DNA of 12,508 bases, from positions 1-12,508 of the forward strand of contig DHFQ01000053.1 in NCBI GenBank assembly GCA_002402325.1, read 5' to 3'. This DNA comes from Candidatus Aminicenantes bacterium UBA4820 (GTDB lineage Bacteria > Acidobacteriota > UBA4820). The notes beneath the pieces were generated by a model that made no database searches, was not told the origin of the DNA, and saw only the letters and a program-made list of their open reading frames with translations. Made by a program: the position numbers and the translations under genes. Positions 7,373 to 12,508 of the stretch are shown one piece after another (the stretch's first letter is position 1; the number at the start of each line of letters is the position of its first letter).

Positions 7373-8236
7373 ATGGCGTATATAAACGAGTTATATGAAA
7401 TTCAGAACCTTAATTTTGAGAAGTTGAAGTTCTTATTAAGTACTGAACTTATTGAAAAGGAAGATGATAGATTTTATTTTAACTGGGCTGGGAAAAGTAA
7501 TCTTGATAAACTTATTCAATCTCCCGCTTACGGGACCTTAAAACCAGATGAAGATAAATCTGTTGATTTTGATAATACAGAAAACATTGTTATTGTCGGT
7601 GAGAATTTAGAGACATTAAAACTTTTGCTCAAACCTTACTTTGGCAAAGTAAAAATGATTTATATTGACCCGCCATATAATACAGGCAAAGATTTTATTT
7701 ACCGTGATAATTTTAAGGAACCATTAAAGGATTATCTTGAAAAAACAGGGCAGATTGATAGTGAAGGTAAAAAACTAACTACAAATACGGAAGCAAGCGG
7801 GAGATATCACTCCGATTGGCTCAATTTTGTCTATCCGAGATTATTTTTAGCAAGAAGTTTGTTGAGAGATGATGGAGAGGATGTTGAGGAGTTAAAAAAG
7901 AAATATTTGAAGTGGCTCGGTATATTTGCTGACCAACCGTTAGTTTCTGGCTGGCAAAAGATTGATATTATTTATGAAGTAATGTTAAAGGAGGGATTAA
8001 ACCTAAATGCTAAAATTGAAAATATAAAAATTAAAAATGATGAGTTTTATTATGTTAAAGACGAAATACAAAACCTTGATTTCTACATTACTTTTAAAGA
8101 TCAATTTAGCCACGAAACTATAGAAGAAATAAGGACTACAAAATATAAAGGGAAAATGTTTGTCTTTTTAGACAATTCATTGACAGATAGTGATAAAATA
8201 AACTTGAGTGCTTTTGTGAGACTAAATGTAATATAG
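7373..8236 (+). pseudogene. Internally deleted type III-like DNA methyltransferase (Mod)
   Basis: An open frame of 287 residues that joins the two ends of a type III/beta-class adenine methyltransferase. Residues 1-168 match the Mod N-terminus, including VKMIYIDPPYNTG with the catalytic DPPY at 99-102 and WLNFVYPRLFLARSLLRDDG. In intact relatives this is followed by a segment such as VIFISIDDNE, the target-recognition domain and the FxGxG SAM-binding motif. Here G168 is joined directly to a C-terminal-like part, EDVEELKKKYLKWLGIFADQ, then SGWQKIDIIYEVMLKEGLNL and the remaining tail. Several hundred residues are missing, but the frame is kept. It should not methylate DNA. No Res subunit follows. 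The start has AGGG at 7364-7367. MNT follows 13 bp later, so it still sits in an operon. It could be a decaying gene, an assembly collapse, or a retained short protein. Confidence 0.8.
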
Positions 8237-8249
8237 CGAGGAGATAATT

Positions 8250-8564
8250 ATGGTCAAAGATGAAAACCTGTTAAAAATAAAGGTGGTAATAAAAAAATTG
8301 TTTCCTGATTGCAAGATTATCTTATTTGGGTCAAGAAGTAGGGAAGATTTTAAAACTCAAAGTGATTATGATATTTTGGTGATAATAAAAAATAATCTGA
8401 ATATTAAAGAAAAATTTCAGTATGAAAGTAATATAAGAAAAGAGCTGGCTCAAATGGAAATAGATGCCGACATTATTGTGAAATCTGAAGATGATATACC
8501 TGTCCACTTAAAAAGAATTGATAGTGTGTTAAAGGAAGCATTAGAAACTGGGGTAGTATTATGA
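8250..8564 (+). CDS. MNT-type nucleotidyltransferase, antitoxin-like (MntA family)
   Basis: 104 residues with the minimal nucleotidyltransferase signature. G27-S28 are followed by ten residues and then D39-x-D41 (SDYDILV), the GSx10DxD pattern of MntA antitoxins, with a third acidic residue in DADIIV. Characterised members add AMP to the partner HEPN toxin and so neutralise it. The residue after the arginine in GSRSRE is Glu, where many members have Gly. The start has GAGGAGA at 8238-8244, a strong site. The stop overlaps the next start as ATGA (8561-8564), so the two products are translationally coupled, typical of MNT/HEPN toxin-antitoxin pairs. The AT-rich codon use is unlike that of the dnaG/rpoD genes, consistent with acquired DNA. 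Assignment to the family is firm; toxin-antitoxin function is inferred. Confidence 0.88.
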   Translation: MVKDENLLKIKVVIKKLFPDCKIILFGSRSREDFKTQSDYDILVIIKNNLNIKEKFQYESNIRKELAQMEIDADIIVKSEDDIPVHLKRIDSVLKEALETGVVL

Positions 8565-8935
8565 TAGATGATGAAGTAAAAGACTGGCTAATCAAAGCTG
8601 AAAGTGATTTTAAGGTTATTGAGCATGAATTGAAACTTTCAGAAGATGAAATTGTAAAAGATGCAGTATGTTTCCATTGTCAACAAGCAATAGAGAAATA
8701 CCTAAAAGCATTTTTAATCTATCATAAAGTTTATTATGAAAAGACTCATAACATTGAATATTTACTTGTTGAATGTGGAAAAATTGATGATGATTTTAGA
8801 GATATAGAGCATAAAAGGCACACCTCTGAAAGTTTGGATTTTAAGACAGACAAAAAAGGTAGAGCCTTTGTAAAGGCAATAAATAAAGTTTTTGGCTTCA
8901 TTTTAAAAAGAGTTTTTAGTGCCGAAAATGTGTAG
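8561..8935 (+). CDS. HEPN domain protein, probable toxin partner of MNT
   Basis: 124 residues, all helical in appearance. The HEPN core is recognisable from W9 (WLIKAESDFKVIEH) and from CFHCQQAIEKYLKAFLIYH at about 37-55, followed by KTHNIEYLL and CGKIDDDF. These match the HEPN family usually paired with MNT nucleotidyltransferases; members can be RNases. The C-terminal RYPD-type signature of many relatives is absent. In its place is IEHKRHTSESLDF, so the end is divergent. An R-x6-H spacing exists at R80/H87 and may or may not be the RNase motif. It overlaps the MNT stop by 4 bases, with GGGG at 8550-8553 as a possible ribosome site. No terminator is evident after it. The pair could be a functional toxin-antitoxin module or a degraded one. 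Confidence 0.85.
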   Translation: MIDDEVKDWLIKAESDFKVIEHELKLSEDEIVKDAVCFHCQQAIEKYLKAFLIYHKVYYEKTHNIEYLLVECGKIDDDFRDIEHKRHTSESLDFKTDKKGRAFVKAINKVFGFILKRVFSAENV

Positions 8936-8997
8936 CATTTAGTTGCGTTAAATAAAATTATAACTTTCATTCCAATTTTAGGGGGTCTTTAAAAAAT

Positions 8998-9026
8998 TTG
9001 TGTTTTATAAAAAACTATGATACAAT
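8998..9026 (+). promoter_or_regulatory. Promoter of the CAU tRNA gene
   Basis: TTGTGT (8998-9003), a 17-bp spacer and TACAAT (9021-9026), with TGA directly before the -10 as an extended -10 element. A start near 9033 gives a short leader before the tRNA 5' end at 9041. It has the same layout as the rpsU and outer-membrane gene promoters. Confidence 0.65.
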
Positions 9027-9040
9027 TAAAAGGATTTGGC

Positions 9041-9117
9041 GGGCCCTTAGCTCAGCTGGTCAGAGCTACCGGCTCATAACCGGTTGGTCCCAGGTTCGAA
9101 TCCTGGAGGGCCCACCA
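9041..9117 (+). tRNA. tRNA with CAU anticodon, probably tRNA-Ile2
   Basis: A 77-nt cloverleaf with every stem paired: acceptor GGGCCCT/AGGGCCC, D stem GCTC/GAGC, anticodon stem ACCGG/CCGGT, T stem CCAGG/CCTGG with loop TTCGAAT. The 3' ACCA is encoded. The anticodon is CAT at 9075-9077. The first pair is G-C and the anticodon stem lacks the three G-C pairs of initiator tRNA, so it is not fMet. C4-G69 and C5-G68 are present, as in tRNA-Ile2 recognised by the lysidine synthetase TilS, and the acceptor/D-arm start resembles E. coli Ile2 (GG(G/C)CCCTTAGCTCAG). Elongator Met remains possible. It has its own promoter and a terminator downstream. Confidence 0.93.
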
Positions 9118-9177
9118 GTGAAAGAAAGGGGAAATTTTGTTTAAAAGGCTTGCCTTTCAAATAAGAAAAACAATTCA

Positions 9178-9207
9178 AGGGGTGCAGAGGTGCACCCCTA
9201 TTTTTTT
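9178..9207 (+). terminator. Rho-independent terminator after the tRNA
   Basis: AGGGGTGCA (9178-9186) pairs perfectly with TGCACCCCT (9191-9199) across the 4-nt loop GAGG, giving a 9-bp G/C-rich stem. TA and seven T residues follow (to 9207). This is the clearest terminator in the window. Its T-tract ends exactly where the Shine-Dalgarno of the next gene begins (9208), so it may also act as an attenuator for that gene. Confidence 0.85.
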
Positions 9208-9218
9208 GGAGAATAAAG

Positions 9219-9926
9219 GTGAATAACATACTTGAAAAGTTGGTAGAACTTCAAAAACTTGATCTTGAGATAAGAAATTTAGGTCATAACCTTCAACAAA
9301 TCCCCAAAAGAGAAGCTCTTATAGACAAAAAAATTGAAGCGACAAAACTTCCTTTTGAAAATGGAAAAAAAAGAAGCGAGGAGTTGAAAAAGAAGGCAGA
9401 CCTACTTGCGGAAGAAGTCATTAAAATTGAAGAAGATGTCCGTCAAATAAAACTAAAAACCCCCAAAGTTAAGTCAAATGATGAGTATAGTGCTCTGCTC
9501 AAAGAAATTGATACGGCGAAGAAAAAGAAAGAGGATCTTGAGGAGGAACAACTAAATGTCATTGAGGAAATAGAAAACCTTGAAAAAGAGATTCCTGAAC
9601 TTGAAAAGAAGTACCTTGAACAGGAAGAGAGTGTTAAGGAGGAGAGGGAATCTCTTTTAAAGGAAAAAAAAGAGATTGAGTCTGCACTGATGAAGAAAAA
9701 AGAGGAGAGAAACGAACTTCTTCCCAAAATCCCAAAAAATTATCTTGATAAGTATGTTCATATAGCCTCTGCAAGAAATGGACTTGCGGTTGTTCCAGTA
9801 AAAAAGGGAATCTGTCAGGGATGTTTCATCGGTGTCAGGCCTAAACTGATACAGGACCTACATTATGGGGATGAAGTGATCTTTTGTGAAAGTTGTCAAA
9901 GATTTCTATACCTTGAGGAGCAATGA
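9219..9926 (+). CDS. Coiled-coil C4-type zinc-ribbon protein
   Basis: 235 residues, typical for the zinc-ribbon family that includes Helicobacter HP0958/FlgZ and Chlamydia CdsZ. Residues about 1-175 are an almost continuous antiparallel-type coiled coil rich in Lys, Glu and Leu. The C-terminal ribbon has C199-x2-C202 (CQGC) and C223-x2-C226 (CESC), with GVRPKLIQDLHYGDEVIFCE between and inside the pairs. Family members bind nucleic acid or act as chaperones; the function here is unknown. The start is GTG at 9219, supported by GGAGA at 9208-9212 and the expected N-terminus MNNILEKLVELQKLD. The stop overlaps the next start as ATGA. No own promoter is clear between the terminator and the start, so it relies on read-through or on a weak promoter upstream of the terminator. 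Confidence 0.88.
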   Translation: MNNILEKLVELQKLDLEIRNLGHNLQQIPKREALIDKKIEATKLPFENGKKRSEELKKKADLLAEEVIKIEEDVRQIKLKTPKVKSNDEYSALLKEIDTAKKKKEDLEEEQLNVIEEIENLEKEIPELEKKYLEQEESVKEERESLLKEKKEIESALMKKKEERNELLPKIPKNYLDKYVHIASARNGLAVVPVKKGICQGCFIGVRPKLIQDLHYGDEVIFCESCQRFLYLEEQ

Positions 9927-10486
9927 GACTTCCTAAAGAACTTATAACGATAGTAACAAGGGGTATTTTAAGACATCTAATTGAACGCAAAATCATTTCT
10001 TCTGAAAATGCAAGGGACACACAACAAAAATTGGAGAAAATAGTTTTTCTTGACCTTGAGAAGGATGAGGAATTTTTGAGGGAGGCAAAATCGGTACTTG
10101 ATAAGAAACTGGCTGAAATAAGAGAAGTAAAAGACCTTGATTACCATCTTCTCCTGCTCAAAGCAAAAAAAGAGATTGCTTCAAAAGAGAATTTTGTAGT
10201 GTGGGGAGGGGAAGGAAAGTTTTCCACAGAAAAAATCAATCAACTATCAAAAGACTTTGCAAACTTCTTTGAAAATGATGACCTTATTGAATACTATGTC
10301 AAAAAAGAAGACCTTTTTAAAGAAATTAAGAGAGCTTTTGAGAATGAAATAAACAAAGATAAAAAAAGAGAAATTAGGGCTGAAGAGAAGGTTAGATCCA
10401 TAAAAAGAAATATTGCAAAGGGAACATCTGAGTACGAAACTTTAAAAGAGCAATTTTACAGGGAATTCCTTTCTAAGGAAGCATAG
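9923..10486 (+). CDS. DUF507-like protein
   Basis: 187 residues, a length usual for DUF507 proteins, whose function is not established. It begins MRLPKELITIVTRGILRHLI, like the family opening (MRL, then a helix), and is predicted helical and strongly charged. Two halves look alike: an N-terminal part (about 5-70, ending in DKKLAEIREV) and a C-terminal part (about 105-185, containing LIEYYVKKEDLFKEIKRAFE), suggesting an internal duplication as in the family. No signal peptide or membrane segment is seen. The start has GAGGAG at 9915-9920 and overlaps the zinc-ribbon stop by 4 bases. The flavoprotein gene starts 2 bp after its stop, so all three are one transcript. Family assignment is from sequence resemblance only. 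Confidence 0.75.
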   Translation: MRLPKELITIVTRGILRHLIERKIISSENARDTQQKLEKIVFLDLEKDEEFLREAKSVLDKKLAEIREVKDLDYHLLLLKAKKEIASKENFVVWGGEGKFSTEKINQLSKDFANFFENDDLIEYYVKKEDLFKEIKRAFENEINKDKKREIRAEEKVRSIKRNIAKGTSEYETLKEQFYREFLSKEA

Positions 10487-10488
10487 AA

Positions 10489-11832
10489 GTGGCAAGAGTT
10501 ATAGTAATAGGCGGAAACGCAGCAGGATTGAGTGCGGGTAGCAAAATCTTAAGAGAAGGGAAAAATTTTGAGGTTTCTGTCTTTGATTCGTCAAATTTCA
10601 TTTCTTATGGTGCCTGCGGGATGCCGTATCTTTTTTCAAGAGAGGTTGAAGATATAAACAAACTTTTTGCTTTGAGCGAAGAAGAAATCTCTAAAAGAGG
10701 AATTGAAATAAGGAAGAATGAGTTAGCGACTGAACTCCTACCGGGAAGAAAGAGAGTGGTATTAAAGAATCTAAAGAGTGGGGTTGTTAAAGAGGAAATC
10801 TATGACTATCTTGTAATAGCGACAGGAAGCAACGCAAATAAGATGAAACTTCCTGATTTTGAAGGAGAAAATGTTTTCTGCCTTCACACTCTTGAAGATG
10901 CTTTAAAATTGAAAGATTTTATTGATTTAAAGAACCCATATTCCGTAACAATAATCGGACTTAGTTATGTGGCTATAGAGATGGCTGAAACTTTAACAAA
11001 AATTGGGATAAAAGTTAATCTCGTAGGTAGAAGAAAAATATTTTTAAAGAAACTTCATTTCCGTTTATCAGATTATCTTGCAGAAGAACTTGAAGAAAAT
11101 GGTATAAGACTTTATGCAGACTGCGATATTTTAGAAGCGAGAAAAAAAGGAAACACCCTTGAATCCATAATGACGAATAGAGGAGAAATAAAGGCGGATT
11201 TTTTCCTCTATGCTGTTGGTGTTCATCCTGCAACTCGATTTCTGAAAGGTTCAGGGATTTCTTTTGAATTGAACGATGCGTTAAGGGTTGATGAAAGATG
11301 CAGGACAAATCTTCACAATATCTACTCTGCGGGTGATTGTTGTTGTGTAAGAGAGATAATCACAGGAAAATACAAATACATACCGCTCGGGACAACCGCA
11401 AACAAAATGGGAAGGGTTGCAGGTGCAAATATCGCAGGCTTGCGCGAAGAATTTGAAGGCGTAGTGGGAACTTCAATTTTGAGATGTTTTGGCTATGAAA
11501 TTGGAATGACTGGACTTACCTTAAATGAAGCTCTAAAAGAGGGGATTGATGCAAGGGAGGTTTTTATAGAATCAATTCCGAAGGCAAGATATTTAAAAGG
11601 GAATGGCAGAGTTTTTCTAAACATCGTAGCAGAAAAAGGAGGCAGGATTCTTGGTGGTCAGATTATTGGAACTTACGGCACAAAAGGAAGGATAGACACA
11701 CTATCAAGCTTGATTTACGGGAGAGTAAAGGTTAAAGAAGCAAAATATATTGACCTATCTTATGCACCTCCATTTTCACCTGTTTGGGACCCACTTTTAG
11801 TAGCATTTGACAAACTTGATAAAATGACTTGA
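10489..11832 (+). CDS. CoA-disulfide reductase/NADH oxidase-like FAD oxidoreductase
   Basis: 447 residues, the usual length for this pyridine nucleotide-disulfide oxidoreductase family, without a rhodanese extension. The FAD Rossmann motif is VIGGNAAG (6-13). C43 in YGACGMPY is the single redox cysteine of CoA-disulfide reductases and NADH oxidases. The ATGS FAD contact lies near 111. The second FAD motif is AGD with D283, followed by three cysteines (284-286). The dimer-interface tail has the family YAPPFSPVWDP from Y425. The likely reaction is NAD(P)H-dependent reduction of CoA disulfide, polysulfide or O2; the substrate cannot be fixed. The NAD(P)-binding motif is atypical: GLSYVA (157-162) instead of GxGxxG, with GRR (180-182) at the end of the second strand, which could favour NADPH. 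The start is GTG at 10489 with AAGGAAG at 10475-10481, 2 bp after the DUF507 stop. Confidence 0.9.
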   Translation: MARVIVIGGNAAGLSAGSKILREGKNFEVSVFDSSNFISYGACGMPYLFSREVEDINKLFALSEEEISKRGIEIRKNELATELLPGRKRVVLKNLKSGVVKEEIYDYLVIATGSNANKMKLPDFEGENVFCLHTLEDALKLKDFIDLKNPYSVTIIGLSYVAIEMAETLTKIGIKVNLVGRRKIFLKKLHFRLSDYLAEELEENGIRLYADCDILEARKKGNTLESIMTNRGEIKADFFLYAVGVHPATRFLKGSGISFELNDALRVDERCRTNLHNIYSAGDCCCVREIITGKYKYIPLGTTANKMGRVAGANIAGLREEFEGVVGTSILRCFGYEIGMTGLTLNEALKEGIDAREVFIESIPKARYLKGNGRVFLNIVAEKGGRILGGQIIGTYGTKGRIDTLSSLIYGRVKVKEAKYIDLSYAPPFSPVWDPLLVAFDKLDKMT

Positions 11833-11857
11833 TTTTTATATTTTAAAGTGATATAAA
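11829..11857 (+). promoter_or_regulatory. Promoter of the outer-membrane protein gene
   Basis: TTGATT (11829-11834), which overlaps the flavoprotein stop codon, a 17-bp spacer, and TATAAA (11852-11857) preceded by TGA as an extended -10. Transcription would start near 11864, about 34 nt before the start codon. It shows that the following gene is likely transcribed separately from the three-gene operon. Confidence 0.65.
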
Positions 11858-11897
11858 ATAGTATGGTTTTTAAATTCTTTAGAGAAAGGAGGACTGA

Positions 11898-12508
11898 ATG
11901 AAGACAAGGTTACTGATTTTATTTTTGATTCTCGCTACTGCAGTTCCCCTCTTTGCTCAAGTCCAGGATGGCGACTGGGAATTTAGCCCGATGGTTGGTA
12001 TGTCCTATCCCGGAAGAGAACTCAAAAGAGGGGCAAATTATTCGTTTGACCTGGCTTACAATTTCACAACACACTGGGCAGGAGAGGCTCAATTTCTTTA
12101 CACCGACACCAACCTTCGTGAAATTGATTCGGATCTTTGCGGCTTAAGACTTTCTGCGGTCTATAACATCCATCCTGAAAATTCATTAGTTCCATATTTC
12201 AAATTTGGAGTTGGAGGAAGGGCACAAGAGCCGGATAAGTTTGATGAAGTGTTTTCAAATGATTTTTTAGCACATGTCGGCTTCGGCTTAAAGAAGTTCC
12301 TCTCTCCAAGGACGGCCTTCAAAATTGAAACGGTTGTGGGCTACGATTTTAGTGACAGTTATTACAATGACTATCAATGGTGGCATGTTCCGGGCGGGAC
12401 AAATACCATTCCCTCATTCTACAAGGAAAAGAATTTCTATACTTTTGAACTTATGATTGGACTTTCATTTACAGCAAGAAAAACGCCACCACCGCCACCG
12501 CCACCGCC
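11898..12508 (+). CDS. Outer-membrane beta-barrel protein (partial, OmpA-like)
   Basis: 203 complete codons are present with no stop before the window ends, so the C-terminus is missing. The ATG at 11898 follows AAAGGAGG (11886-11892), the strongest Shine-Dalgarno here. A signal peptide is clear: MKTRLLILFLILATAVPLFA, with AxA-like cleavage before QVQDG. Residues about 25-193 show alternating hydrophobic/polar strands and aromatic residues typical of an 8-stranded OmpA-type barrel, for example YFKFGVGGRA, LAHVGFGLKKF and FYTFELMIGLSFTAR. From P197 at least seven consecutive prolines follow, the kind of linker that often leads to a peptidoglycan-binding OmpA C-terminal domain. That domain lies outside the window and is inferred. 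The gene indicates an outer membrane. Confidence 0.85.
   Translation, partial: MKTRLLILFLILATAVPLFAQVQDGDWEFSPMVGMSYPGRELKRGANYSFDLAYNFTTHWAGEAQFLYTDTNLREIDSDLCGLRLSAVYNIHPENSLVPYFKFGVGGRAQEPDKFDEVFSNDFLAHVGFGLKKFLSPRTAFKIETVVGYDFSDSYYNDYQWWHVPGGTNTIPSFYKEKNFYTFELMIGLSFTARKTPPPPPPP
12484..12508 (+). repeat. CCA/CCG proline-codon tandem at the window edge
   Basis: From 12486 the sequence is an uninterrupted run of CCA and CCG codons, mostly the hexamer CCACCG, encoding polyproline after the barrel. It runs off the right edge, so its full length is unknown. Such simple hexamer repeats can change length by slippage without breaking the frame. Confidence 0.7.

Noticed and set aside
8936..9040. 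Possible terminator or small gene after HEPN
   Set aside because: There is a GGGGG run followed by an A/T stretch but no inverted repeat to form a stem, and no open frame with a ribosome site. Only the tRNA promoter is supported here.
9144..9157. AAAGGC/GCCTTT inverted repeat after the tRNA as a terminator
   Set aside because: The stem is 5 bp and no T-run follows; the real terminator is the hairpin at 9178-9207.
9443..9727. 94-residue - strand open frame rich in Ser and Phe
   Set aside because: It is the antisense shadow of the zinc-ribbon protein's coiled coil (GAA/AAA codons read backwards).
11953..12147. 64-residue + strand open frame
   Set aside because: It lies in a different frame inside the outer-membrane protein gene, which has a strong ribosome site, signal peptide and barrel pattern.
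1..12508. CRISPR array, insertion sequence, integrase or phage genes
   Set aside because: No regularly spaced long repeats, transposase/integrase motifs or terminal repeats were seen on either strand.

Overview
The window is 12.5 kb of AT-rich bacterial DNA. Every gene I can support lies on the + strand. The left half (133-6246) is a macromolecular-synthesis type locus: rpsU (ribosomal protein S21), mutS2, dnaG (primase) and rpoD (primary sigma factor). It differs from the textbook rpsU-dnaG-rpoD order by having mutS2 between rpsU and dnaG. An exported carboxypeptidase-regulatory-like/TPR protein follows rpoD. A short region then reads as accessory DNA (about 7220-8940): an internally deleted type III-like DNA methyltransferase, followed by an MNT nucleotidyltransferase and a HEPN protein that overlap by 4 bases. 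Next come a CAU-anticodon tRNA, probably tRNA-Ile2, and a strong intrinsic terminator. A tightly packed three-gene operon follows: coiled-coil/zinc-ribbon protein, DUF507-like protein, and CoA-disulfide-reductase/NADH-oxidase-like flavoprotein. At the right edge an outer-membrane beta-barrel protein begins; it runs off the window inside a proline-rich linker.

The organism is probably a Gram-negative bacterium. The last gene looks like an outer-membrane barrel with a signal peptide, and the post-rpoD protein has a signal peptide plus a carboxypeptidase-regulatory-like domain. The DUF507-like protein, the zinc-ribbon protein and the TPR/CarboxypepD_reg architecture recall Acidobacteriota/Aminicenantota-like or deltaproteobacterial-type lineages. 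That placement is inference from memory of gene content and was not tested. Base composition is low-GC and lysine/glutamate-rich, as often seen in thermophilic or anaerobic lineages.

The housekeeping genes cover translation initiation (S21), ribosome/recombination quality control (MutS2), replication priming (DnaG) and transcription (sigma). Three of the likely promoters (before rpsU, the tRNA and the outer-membrane gene) share the same layout: a TTG-type -35, exactly 17 bp, and an extended -10 of form TGnTAnAAw. They are what the sigma factor encoded here would be expected to read.

The features most worth a second look are: the in-frame internal deletion of the methyltransferase, which keeps the DPPY motif but loses the target-recognition and SAM-binding parts and is still in a neat operon with MNT/HEPN; a degenerate second Rossmann motif in the flavoprotein; loss of the LDxR-type motif in the MutS2 Smr domain; a terminator whose U-tract directly abuts the Shine-Dalgarno of the next gene; and a 7-bp-periodic CAATTTn repeat with inverted arms at the left edge. 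I do not see an unmistakable new system. The deleted Mod plus MNT/HEPN cassette is the best candidate for something unusual, but decay is the simpler explanation.
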